From the NCBI RefSeq assembly GCF_030382115.1, contig NZ_JAUDRJ010000003.1, positions 7,006,090 to 7,053,336 of the forward strand: DNA of 47,247 nucleotides. The letters are read 5' to 3'. Under the pieces are notes generated by a model, which had not been told where the DNA came from, ran no database searches, and saw nothing but the letters and a program-made list of their open reading frames with translations. A program made the translations under genes and the position numbers. Below are positions 1 through 7,640 of the stretch, piece after piece (within the stretch, counting starts at the first letter, position 1; every line of letters begins with the position of its first letter). This stretch comes from Nostoc sp. GT001 (GTDB lineage Bacteria; Cyanobacteriota; Cyanobacteriia; Cyanobacteriales; Nostocaceae).

Positions 1-168
1 CAAGCCCAAGCCCACTCCAAAATACACAAGCATTGCACAAGCAGATGCAGATGCTTCAGCAATACGCATGGCGTCAACAACATCGCTGTAACCTTTACTA
101 ACGCTACCGTCACTCCTAATAGTGCTACTGCTTCCTCATCCAGCTATGCTTCTACTTCTTACAAGTAG
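1..168 (+). CDS. 3' end of an unidentified gene, possibly frameshifted
   Basis: The frame beginning at base 1 is open to TAG at 166-168. Its last 36 or so residues read like a real Ser/Ala/Thr-rich C-terminus, ending SSSSYASTSYK. The first 60 bases read better in the next frame (KPTPKYTSIAQADADASA), which stops at 89-91. A single-base frameshift near base 60 would join the two good halves. A strong hairpin terminator follows at 258. I do not recognise the family, and most of the gene lies outside the window. Confidence 0.35.
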   Translation, partial: QAQAHSKIHKHCTSRCRCFSNTHGVNNIAVTFTNATVTPNSATASSSSYASTSYK

Positions 169-257
169 TAACAAGTAGTAATAATTAAACTCTACTTACA
201 AAAAGTATTAACTTCTGCAAGTAGAGTTAGGCTCGAAAGCTTAGTATATTGATAAAT

Positions 258-294
258 GCCGAAGGCTCTTTGCTCATTTGAGCCTTCGGCTTTT
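258..294 (+). terminator. Rho-independent-type terminator
   Basis: A perfect 11-bp stem (GCCGAAGGCTC at 258-268, GAGCCTTCGGC at 280-290) with an 11-base loop is followed by TTTT. It lies about 90 bases after the stop of the partial gene at the left edge and probably ends that transcript. The U-tract is short. Confidence 0.75.
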
Positions 295-678
295 ACCAAA
301 AATACATCTTTTGGTCTAAAATAGCTGTTTCCGCAATAAAATTTTACAACTGACAACATTTAATCCTCAACCCAGTTTGCAGTCTATGTTGTTTGCCCGC
401 CCTGAATTAAAACTCTGGGCTAATAGTCATAAGAGGAACACTTTACCGTAGCCTTAAGCTTCTCGTAGACCCCCCAAAGGTAGAGAAGAGTAAAATTCCT
501 GTTAATCAAATTTAAGAAGTAATCAAGCAGACATGATATCAATTGATATCATTTATAAGTTTCAAAAACTTGAGTTCCTTGCAGATATAGGAACAACAGA
601 CATATTAAATAAATAAAGATTGTATAAATCATAGCTCATAAATAAAAGGATACAAGCTCCTAAATTTATTTATGGGGA
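295..678. other. Non-coding spacer upstream of the TPR/OGT gene
   Basis: No open frame here looks coding. The stretch includes a remnant of a common Nostoc short repeat (around 450-490, 'cttctcgtaga...ggtagagaag') and a perfect 20-bp palindrome at 533-552, listed separately. The last 100 bases are very AT-rich, as expected for a promoter or leader, but I could not assign -35 and -10 boxes with confidence. Confidence 0.5.
533..552. promoter_or_regulatory. Perfect 20-bp palindrome, candidate operator
   Basis: ATGATATCAATTGATATCAT is its own reverse complement and lies 126 bases upstream of the TTG start at 679. Its length and perfect symmetry suit a dimeric regulator site. It is AT-rich, so chance symmetry is possible, and no regulator is assigned. 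Confidence 0.3.
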
Positions 679-3600
679 TTGTTAATTTTGAATTTGGAGC
701 AAAGCGACGTGACCACAATTCCTGATGCTCTCCAACTCGCAAGTCAATATCACCAAGCCAAGCGTTTCACCCAAGCCGAAGAGATTTATCGTCAAATTAT
801 AGATTTAGATCCCCAGCAGTCAGAGGCGTTATATGGATTAGGTCTGCTGGTGCAGCAACGTGAACAATATCAAAATGCAGAACAATTTTTTCAAGCAGCC
901 TTGCAATTACAGCCAGAAGTAGGGGCAATACATAACAGTTTGGGGTTTGCTCTGCAACAACAGGGTAAACTAGAAGAAGCGATCGCCTGTTATGAAAAAG
1001 CACTCTTAATTCTTCCTGACAGTATAGAAGTACAAATTAATATCAAAAATATTCTTCACATTCAAGGTAAGCTGTCACCAGAAGAACAAATCCGCTACGC
1101 AGAGTTGAATGAGCAGTTTGCTTTAGCTAGGCAACAGGCAGGTGATTTCAAGATCGCAGAATTATATTATCGCCAAGCTATTGCATTGCAGCCAGATTTG
1201 GTATCATCTCATACTAATTTAGGAGAAGTACTCCAAAAACAAGGGCGATTCAATGATGCCATCGATTCTTACCAACAAGCACTAAAAATTAAACCAGACT
1301 ATCATTACGCCTATCACAACTTAGGGTATCTTTTCCAGGAAAAAGGAAAATTTGCAGAAGCAATAGAAGCTTACGAAAAAACTTTAAGCATTCAACCTGA
1401 TTTTGCAATCACCTATAACAACTTGGGAAATATTCTCAGGGCGCAAAATAAATTTGATGCTGCCATAGAATCCTATCAAAAAGCGATTAAAATTCGACCT
1501 GATATTGATTACATATATTGCAACTTGGGAACAGCATTAAGAGATGATAACCAAATAGAAGCGGCAATCCAGGCATTTGAGCAAGCAGTCAAACTAACAC
1601 CAAACTATGATCTGGCTAAATTTGGTGCTTGTATGAGCCAACTACCAGTTATCTATTCTAATGTTGATGACATTGCATTCAGACGAAATCAGTATCAACA
1701 GTATTTGCAAGATTTAGCTCAATATTATGAATTAACTAATCAGGAAGAACGGGCCAAAGCATCTGAGGCTGTGGGAGCATTTCAACCTTTTTATTTGACA
1801 TATCAAGGTTTAAATGACCGAGATTTACAGCGAACTTATGGGGAAATGATTTTCCAGATTATGTCGAGTCGGTATCCCCAAGATTGCCAGCCGCTTGTTC
1901 TGCCAAATTTGGAGAAAAATCAAAAGGTTCGTATTGGTATTGTCTCTGGATTTTTATCTAGTCATTCTAATTGGAAAATCCCGATTAAAGGTTGGGTAGA
2001 AAATATAGATAGAAGCGAGTTTGAATTATTTGGTTATTATACCGGAGATAAAACAGATTACTCAACGATAAGTGCCACCAAAGCTTTTGATAAATTTGTC
2101 CAAGGTGTTCGCTCAACTGAACAATGGTGTGAGGTAATCACAAAAGATAAATTACATATCTTGATTTTCCCAGAATTTGGGATGGACCCAATGACGCTCA
2201 AACTGGGTTGTCTGAGATTAGCACCAATTCAAATGACATCTTGGGGACACCCTGAGACGAGTGGACTCCCGACAATTGACTATTACTTGAGCAGTGACTT
2301 AATGGAACCAGAAAATGCTCAAGAACATTATACAGAAAAATTAGTTAGATTACCTAATCTATCTATTCATTACATGCCTTTAGCAATTCCACCCGAAGAA
2401 ATTAAGAAACCAGATATAGGTTTAAAAGAGGATGATATTTTCTTCTGGTGTTGTCAGTCATTATATAAATATTTGCCTAATCATGATGATGTTTTCCCTT
2501 CTATTGCTAAAGAGTTAGGTAATTCTAAGTTTGTATTTATTAAAAGCAAAAGTGAAGAAATCACAGAAAGATTTCGCCAGCGCTTAAACCATGCTTTTAC
2601 AGCATTCGGGTTAGATTATCAAGATCACTGTTTGTTTTTGTCTTTCCTGAATGACAGAAAGTTTGCTGGGACTACAGCTTTAGCAGATGTCTTCTTAGAT
2701 AGTATTGGTTGGTCTGGATGTAACTCCACGCTCGAATCTATTGCTCATAATATTCCAGTTGTCACTTTACCAGGAGAAATGATGCGATCGCGCCATTCTC
2801 TAGCAATTTTGCAGATGATGGGTATCGAAGAGACGATCGCTTCAAATAAATCAGAATACGTCCAAATCGCCATCCGTCTGGGGAAAGATGCTCAATATCG
2901 GCAATATATTTCCCAGCAAGTTGCAGAAAATAAACATAAATTATATGGCGATTTAAAGCCAGTCAGAGCGCTGGAAGATTTTATTTTGCAGTTGGTTAAT
3001 AAACCAAGACAATTTAACGCCGAAGAAGTTGCTGAACTCTTTCAAATTGCACTTCAAGATCATCGAGCTAATCGCCTAGACACAGCCGAACAGCTATATC
3101 GTCAGGTGATAGAAAAACAACCAGACTATTCAGAAGCATTATACGGTTTAGGGATACTGGCACAGCAGAAAGGTGAGTTGCAGGAAGCCGAGAAGCATTT
3201 GAGTGCAGCTTCCCAAGTTCAGCCTAACTCGGTGAAAATTTGGTTTAGTTTAGGCAATTTGCTTCAAGGTCAAGGACAGTTACCAGAAGCTGAAACCGCT
3301 TACCGAAAAGCGATTGCGTTGCGACCAGATGCAGGGACAATATACAACAATTTGGGCTACACCTTGCAACAACAAGATAAGTGGGAGGATGCGATCGCAT
3401 CTTATCAAAAAGCTCTGGAATTTCAGCCCAACTGCATAGAAGCAGAAATCAATTTAGCGAATGCGCTGTTTGCTCAAGGGAAGCTTTCACCAGAGAAACA
3501 AGCCTATTACGCAGAATTGAATTATCAGATGGGCATTGCCCACCAAGAAGGAGGTGATTGGCAAACTGCTGTTGTTTACTATCGAACTGCGATCGCAATA

Positions 3601-3801
3601 CAGCCTGATTTGGTAGAAGCCCATTATAACTTGGGGATGATACTGCAAGAGCAAGGGGAGTTAGAAGAAGCTATCGCTTGCTATCAAAAAGCTTTGGAGT
3701 TCAATCCCCAACACCAGGAAGCCAACATCAAATTAGGAGATATTTACCAAACCCAGCAACAAGAATTTACACAAGTTGACTCACTAAAAGTTTCTGGCTA
3801 A
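679..3801 (+). CDS. TPR - OGT-like (GT41) glycosyltransferase - TPR protein
   Basis: A 1040-residue protein with about seven tetratricopeptide repeats (residues 15-310), a central domain (about 415-770) resembling the SPINDLY/O-GlcNAc transferase GT41 family, and a second TPR block (about 785-1030). Family-like segments are VRIGIVSGFLSSHS, APIQMTSWGHPETSG and GWSGCNSTLESIAHNIPVV. The usual role is transfer of a sugar from a nucleotide donor to Ser/Thr of proteins; here the substrate is unknown. The frame opens after TAA at 661-663 and has no early ATG, so the start is TTG at 679, or TTG at 688, which sits 10 bases after GGGG. The two TPR blocks share a sub-module (KLSPE-Q--YAELN) and look like an internal duplication. 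The RiPP precursor begins 72 bases downstream on the same strand, so co-transcription is plausible. Confidence 0.85.
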   Translation: MLILNLEQSDVTTIPDALQLASQYHQAKRFTQAEEIYRQIIDLDPQQSEALYGLGLLVQQREQYQNAEQFFQAALQLQPEVGAIHNSLGFALQQQGKLEEAIACYEKALLILPDSIEVQINIKNILHIQGKLSPEEQIRYAELNEQFALARQQAGDFKIAELYYRQAIALQPDLVSSHTNLGEVLQKQGRFNDAIDSYQQALKIKPDYHYAYHNLGYLFQEKGKFAEAIEAYEKTLSIQPDFAITYNNLGNILRAQNKFDAAIESYQKAIKIRPDIDYIYCNLGTALRDDNQIEAAIQAFEQAVKLTPNYDLAKFGACMSQLPVIYSNVDDIAFRRNQYQQYLQDLAQYYELTNQEERAKASEAVGAFQPFYLTYQGLNDRDLQRTYGEMIFQIMSSRYPQDCQPLVLPNLEKNQKVRIGIVSGFLSSHSNWKIPIKGWVENIDRSEFELFGYYTGDKTDYSTISATKAFDKFVQGVRSTEQWCEVITKDKLHILIFPEFGMDPMTLKLGCLRLAPIQMTSWGHPETSGLPTIDYYLSSDLMEPENAQEHYTEKLVRLPNLSIHYMPLAIPPEEIKKPDIGLKEDDIFFWCCQSLYKYLPNHDDVFPSIAKELGNSKFVFIKSKSEEITERFRQRLNHAFTAFGLDYQDHCLFLSFLNDRKFAGTTALADVFLDSIGWSGCNSTLESIAHNIPVVTLPGEMMRSRHSLAILQMMGIEETIASNKSEYVQIAIRLGKDAQYRQYISQQVAENKHKLYGDLKPVRALEDFILQLVNKPRQFNAEEVAELFQIALQDHRANRLDTAEQLYRQVIEKQPDYSEALYGLGILAQQKGELQEAEKHLSAASQVQPNSVKIWFSLGNLLQGQGQLPEAETAYRKAIALRPDAGTIYNNLGYTLQQQDKWEDAIASYQKALEFQPNCIEAEINLANALFAQGKLSPEKQAYYAELNYQMGIAHQEGGDWQTAVVYYRTAIAIQPDLVEAHYNLGMILQEQGELEEAIACYQKALEFNPQHQEANIKLGDIYQTQQQEFTQVDSLKVSG

Positions 3802-3873
3802 ACGGATTATTTCACGCGATCGTCAATTTTCATCAATCTAAACTTCAACTTTCAAATTCAGGGGGTAAAATTT

Positions 3874-4335
3874 ATGTCATTAACAATTTTTGAGAAAGTT
3901 AAAGACTTCTTAGTCAGACTAGTCAAAGACGAAGCTTTTTACACTCAATTGATGAGTGATAAGATTGAGGAAGTGATAAAAGTCATGGAAGAAGGTGGCT
4001 ATAATTTTTCTAAAGAAGAATTTGAAACAGCCTCCATTAAAATCTTGGAATTAAAAGAACTAGGTCAGTTTGATGACCTCAGTGAAGAAGAATTAATGGG
4101 AGCATTTGGTGGGCTTATAAGCATCAATCAACCAGTTATTAAGCCACCATTAATCACTCAACCAAAATTACGTGATGTTGTAGTTTCACTTCCCGAAAAC
4201 TTTGGAAAACCATCAATTAAACCAATTAAATGGATTCCTAGACCACTTCCAAAGCCATGGCCACTTCGTCAAGCAATAGACCCACCTGTACAAGCGTTAT
4301 ATGGAGTCGTTGTTAGTTCAACAGAAGTACAATAA
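3874..4335 (+). CDS. Nif11-type leader peptide, putative spliceotide RiPP precursor
   Basis: A 153-residue precursor. Residues 1-80 look like a Nif11-type leader: amphipathic and acidic, ending EEELMGAFGG with the double glycine at 79-80 that marks cleavage in such peptides. The remaining 73 residues form a proline-rich core containing one tyrosine, Tyr143, in ALYGVVV. Tyr-Gly in a Nif11-type core next to a radical SAM gene is the known setting of spliceotides (the Plp/Pcp systems of Pleurocapsa), in which tyramine is excised to leave an alpha-keto-beta-amino acid unit. A good ribosome site (AGGGGG) precedes the ATG. The maturase starts 45 bases downstream. The precursor identity is strong; the exact modification is inferred from the motif and neighbour. 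No peptidase or exporter is seen in the window. Confidence 0.8.
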   Translation: MSLTIFEKVKDFLVRLVKDEAFYTQLMSDKIEEVIKVMEEGGYNFSKEEFETASIKILELKELGQFDDLSEEELMGAFGGLISINQPVIKPPLITQPKLRDVVVSLPENFGKPSIKPIKWIPRPLPKPWPLRQAIDPPVQALYGVVVSSTEVQ

Positions 4336-4380
4336 CCCGATAAAACGTTTATTTTGAGGGTTGAGATTGAGAGTTAACCT

Positions 4381-5643
4381 ATGACATATCACCGCAAAAG
4401 CTACGCAGTTTGGGAAATTACCTTAAAGTGCAATCTAGCTTGTAGTCACTGTGGTTCCCGTGCAGGACATGAACGCGCCAACGAACTTTCCCCAGAGGAA
4501 GCTTTGGATCTCGTCAAGCAGATGGCAGAAGTTGGAATTAAAGAAGTTACTCTCATTGGTGGTGAAGCATTTCTGCGTCCAGACTGGCTGGAAATTGCCA
4601 AAGCTATCAACGAGGCGGGAATGTTATGTGGTATGACTACAGGCGGCTATGGCATTTCGTTAGAAACCGCCCAAAAAATGAAGTCAGCGGGAATTCGTAC
4701 CGTCTCTGTTTCTATTGATGGCTTGGAAGCAACTCATGACCGTCTGCGGGGAAAGAAAGGCTCTTGGAAATATGCATTTAAGACCATGAGTCATCTGCGA
4801 GAAGTCGGTATTTCTTTTGGTTGTAACACCCAAATTAACCGCCTGTCAGCGTCAGAATTTCCCTGCATCTATGAGTGCATTCGTGATGCCGGTGCCCGTG
4901 CTTGGCAAGTTCAGCTAACTGTACCAATGGGGAATGCTGCCGATAACGCAGATATCCTGCTCCAACCCCATGAACTGTTAGATATCTACCCCATGCTTGC
5001 CCGTGTGGCGCGTCGTGCTTACCAAGAAGGTGTGCAACTTCAGGCGGGAAATAACATTGGTTACTACGGCCCTTATGAGCGACTGTTGCGGGGACGGGGA
5101 AAGGAGCATGAATTCTCATTTTGGCAAGGTTGCGGTGCAGGACTCTCAACCTTGGGAATTGAAGCTGACGGAGCGATTAAAGGTTGTCCCTCACTACCGA
5201 CTACTGCCTATACAGGTGGTAATATTCGAGAACAAACCTTGCATGATATTATCGAGGGTGCAGAAGAACTACGCTTCAATCTAGGAGCAGGAACACCTGA
5301 AGGCACAAAACACCTGTGGGGTTTCTGTAAAACCTGCGAATATGCTGAACTTTGTCGTGGGGGTTGCAGTTGGACTGCCCATGTTTTCTTTAATAAGAGA
5401 GGTAATAATCCTTACTGTCATCATCGCGCTCTTGTTCATGCCAAACAAGGTATGAGAGAGCGTGTAGTTCCCAAAGTAAAGGCGCAAGGATTGCCATTTG
5501 ATAATGGCGAATTTGAGCTAATTTTCGAGCCTACAGATACTTTGTTGCCAGCCAACGACCGATTAAACTTTACTGCTGACAGCATTCAGTGGTCGGAAAG
5601 TTGGCAACAAGAACCCGAATTTTCTTACTCTATCGTGAGATAA
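4381..5643 (+). CDS. Radical SAM/SPASM peptide maturase (putative splicease)
   Basis: A 420-residue enzyme. The radical SAM cluster motif CNLACSHC (Cys17, Cys21, Cys24) binds the [4Fe-4S] cluster that cleaves S-adenosylmethionine; LIGGEAFLRPDW matches the GGE motif. The C-terminal SPASM region has many cysteines (WQGCGAG, KGCPS, FCKTCEYAELCRGGCS, PYCHH) for auxiliary clusters. Its position directly after a Nif11-type precursor with a core Tyr-Gly makes that peptide the likely substrate and the PlpX-type splicease reaction (tyramine removal) the likely chemistry. Other SPASM maturases crosslink or epimerise residues, so the reaction is inferred from context. The gene is followed after 6 bases by a 56-residue ORF, probably translationally coupled. 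Confidence 0.85.
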   Translation: MTYHRKSYAVWEITLKCNLACSHCGSRAGHERANELSPEEALDLVKQMAEVGIKEVTLIGGEAFLRPDWLEIAKAINEAGMLCGMTTGGYGISLETAQKMKSAGIRTVSVSIDGLEATHDRLRGKKGSWKYAFKTMSHLREVGISFGCNTQINRLSASEFPCIYECIRDAGARAWQVQLTVPMGNAADNADILLQPHELLDIYPMLARVARRAYQEGVQLQAGNNIGYYGPYERLLRGRGKEHEFSFWQGCGAGLSTLGIEADGAIKGCPSLPTTAYTGGNIREQTLHDIIEGAEELRFNLGAGTPEGTKHLWGFCKTCEYAELCRGGCSWTAHVFFNKRGNNPYCHHRALVHAKQGMRERVVPKVKAQGLPFDNGEFELIFEPTDTLLPANDRLNFTADSIQWSESWQQEPEFSYSIVR

Positions 5644-5649
5644 TAAATC

Positions 5650-5820
5650 ATGGCAGAAAATTCAGAAATTAACACAATTTCAGGGAAAAAAACTGACCTT
5701 AAGTCATTACCATCTCAAGATTTAGAGAAAATCCCATTACTTCCACGTTCAGCTTGGAATAGTCAATTGGGCTATTTAAAAGTGCTGTTAAAAGCAAAGC
5801 AAGTCCTGGATAAAAGCTGA
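5650..5820 (+). CDS. 56-residue partner protein of the RiPP maturase
   Basis: A short ORF, ATG at 5650 and TGA at 5818-5820, starting 6 bases after the maturase stop. The product is hydrophilic and charged at the N-terminus with a central KIPLLPRSAWNSQLGYLKVL segment; it has no membrane helix or cysteine. Published spliceases need a small accessory protein encoded next to the radical SAM gene (PlpY/PcpY). The position fits that role, but I cannot confirm homology, and the sequence does not obviously read as a PqqD-type peptide-binding domain. It could instead be a second short peptide. Confidence 0.6.
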   Translation: MAENSEINTISGKKTDLKSLPSQDLEKIPLLPRSAWNSQLGYLKVLLKAKQVLDKS

Positions 5821-5885
5821 CAGGTTCATTAGGGATATCGAGAGATTTAGCTCGTAAATTAGGAGAGAATTACTCCCCGAACTTT

Positions 5886-5922
5886 TACGCGCAAATTACG
5901 CGCAAATTTGTTAACTAACAAA
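5886..5922. promoter_or_regulatory. Tandem 11-mer plus hairpin upstream of the RTX gene
   Basis: TACGCGCAAAT occurs twice in direct tandem (5886-5896, 5897-5907). It runs into an inverted repeat, TTTGTTA (5907-5913) and TAACAAA (5916-5922). The block ends 17 bases before the ATG at 5940. It could be an operator or leader structure; there is no direct evidence for either. Confidence 0.3.
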
Positions 5923-5939
5923 ATCAATACAGGTTTTTT

Positions 5940-7256
5940 ATGGCATCAAGAGTAAGTCTAACACTGACAGTTCCAAAGTTACTTTCTTTCAATGGTAGAA
6001 CTAATCTCAATAATAGACCCGATCCCAAGCCCGATCCTAGACCTAATTTTGCTACCGCTGAAGGGGATGCAACTTTTTCTAACTATAGTGAAGGTGCTGC
6101 AAGCATTTTAACTTCTACCGAGGCCGATACATTAGTTAAAGGTGGTATAACTGCTGCAATTGCTGAGGCTAAAGCAAGTTTTGATCCAACTTTTTCATCA
6201 CTTTTCACTCAATCTGCTGTTGTTGGATTAAGTGGTCAATTTGAAGGTACTTCCAACAGCGAAGCAAAGATACTTGCTAGTTTTGCGGTTGGTCGTAATG
6301 AAAGCTTCTCTTTTGATTTTTCAGCAGATTTAAAATTGGCAGCTAAAGAAATTGAAAATCCTGATGTAGAATATAACAAGGCTCAGTCTACAACCACTTT
6401 TTTGGTATTAGATACTACAAATCCTAACAGGGCCAGGGTTTTAGATTATTTTGGTATCCAGGGTAAATTAATCTCCTCCGATAAAATTGGGGATCTAACC
6501 TTTGGTCGTAGTAGCAATGTTAAAATTGACGATCGCGATAGAAGCTCCGATATTAATGGCAACAATGGTAGTGACTTTCTCAATGGTAGTGCTGTTGGGA
6601 CTTATGAACGGAATTTTAAGCGCAATACCAACCTAACTATAGTCAAAATTAATACTACTTCTGTTGAATTGGCAGGAGATACTTTAATCGGCAACCTGGG
6701 TCGAGATGTTATCTATGGCACAATTCGGAAGGATAATCTGACGGGAACCAACGGTGCGGATAAACTTTATGCCAGCTTGGGAGATGATAAGCTATCTGGA
6801 AACAGAGGTGATGATGACCTCGACGCCGGCCAAGGTAATGATTCGCTAAATGGTGGCGATGGCAATGATACACTCTATGGCGGTAAAGGCAATGATACAC
6901 TCTATGGTGGTAGTGGTAATGATGTCTTAGTTGGTGGCGAAGGTAATGACACATTTACTTTCAAACGTAGCGATACCTTCCTTAAAAAAGACTTTGATGT
7001 CATTCAAGATTTCCAGGTTGGTGTTGATAAGCTTGTATTAGATGGCTGGGGAAGTCAAGGGAAGGTAACAGATACCAACAATGGCGCTCTTCTCACCTTC
7101 AATTCTTTGTCTTTCGGTAATTCTTTGACTCTCGGTGATTCTTTTTCTCTCGGTAATTTTTTGTCTCTCGGTAATTCTTTGTCTCTCTTGAATAATTCTC
7201 CACAAAGCATATTATTTACAAACGTGAGTGCAAGTGATATCAGCTCGGTAATCTAA
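5940..7256 (+). CDS. RTX (hemolysin-type calcium-binding repeat) protein
   Basis: A 438-residue protein. Residues about 250-345 carry glycine/aspartate nonapeptide repeats (GGDGNDTLYGGKGNDTLYGG), which fold as calcium-binding parallel beta-rolls and usually mark proteins exported without an N-terminal signal by type I secretion. No signal peptide is seen, in keeping with that. The N-terminal half contains PDPKPDPRPN and an otherwise unfamiliar region (60-245). The C-terminus after the RTX block has five hexapeptide repeats (listed separately), then SVI at the end. It lies 119 bases after the RiPP partner gene on the same strand, so the two might share a transcript. No ABC or HlyD export gene is in the window. 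Target and activity are unknown; no enzymatic domain is recognised. Confidence 0.8.
   Translation: MASRVSLTLTVPKLLSFNGRTNLNNRPDPKPDPRPNFATAEGDATFSNYSEGAASILTSTEADTLVKGGITAAIAEAKASFDPTFSSLFTQSAVVGLSGQFEGTSNSEAKILASFAVGRNESFSFDFSADLKLAAKEIENPDVEYNKAQSTTTFLVLDTTNPNRARVLDYFGIQGKLISSDKIGDLTFGRSSNVKIDDRDRSSDINGNNGSDFLNGSAVGTYERNFKRNTNLTIVKINTTSVELAGDTLIGNLGRDVIYGTIRKDNLTGTNGADKLYASLGDDKLSGNRGDDDLDAGQGNDSLNGGDGNDTLYGGKGNDTLYGGSGNDVLVGGEGNDTFTFKRSDTFLKKDFDVIQDFQVGVDKLVLDGWGSQGKVTDTNNGALLTFNSLSFGNSLTLGDSFSLGNFLSLGNSLSLLNNSPQSILFTNVSASDISSVI
7101..7190 (+). repeat. Five tandem 18-bp units encoding a hexapeptide repeat
   Basis: The units at 7101, 7119, 7137, 7155 and 7173 are variants of AATTCTTTGTCTCTCGGT. 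They are in frame with the RTX gene and encode N/D-S-L-S-L-G at residues 388-417. The fourth and fifth units are closest to each other. The array could vary in copy number by slippage. Confidence 0.85.
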
Positions 7257-7640
7257 TTTACTTAAGGCTAATTCCTCGTTTCATTCACTAACGGACTCTG
7301 ATTTACAAGCATCTCAGTCAAAACAATCGGGTGAGTAAAAAATCTGATTGTACAAGAAAATGTCGATATCTTTTCTGGGAGAAGTTTTGCCAACAGCAAC
7401 CCCTATGGTGTACGCACTGAAATTACTTGAGTTGGTAACGTTTGATCGCTAGCTTCAAGCTTATTTATCGCTCATACTGTTGACAAAATCTCTCCTTTAT
7501 CTTAATCAATAGACTTGCTTTATTAACAAGTAAAAATAGGTAAAATATTTTATTGATAGTTATCACTTATGGTAAGGATTTATAGTAATCTATAACAATA
7601 TAATATCAAATTCAAATATAGTTATAGATACTACATAGTT
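7257..7640. other. AT-rich spacer with a possible short gene remnant
   Basis: No convincing gene. A short open stretch around 7330-7430 ends QENVDIFSGRSFANSNPYGVRTEIT and then TGA; it reads more like protein than noise and may be the tail of a decayed gene, but it has no start and I do not recognise it. The last 140 bases are very AT-rich and probably contain the promoter and leader of the next gene. Confidence 0.35.

Noticed and set aside
672..725. ATG at 672 as start of the first glycosyltransferase gene
   Set aside because: It is in another frame and reaches a stop after 17 codons; the long frame begins at TTG 679 or 688.
3874..4335. Bacteriocin-type or lanthipeptide precursor
   Set aside because: The core has no cysteine, no lanthionine synthetase is beside it, and a radical SAM/SPASM gene follows directly.
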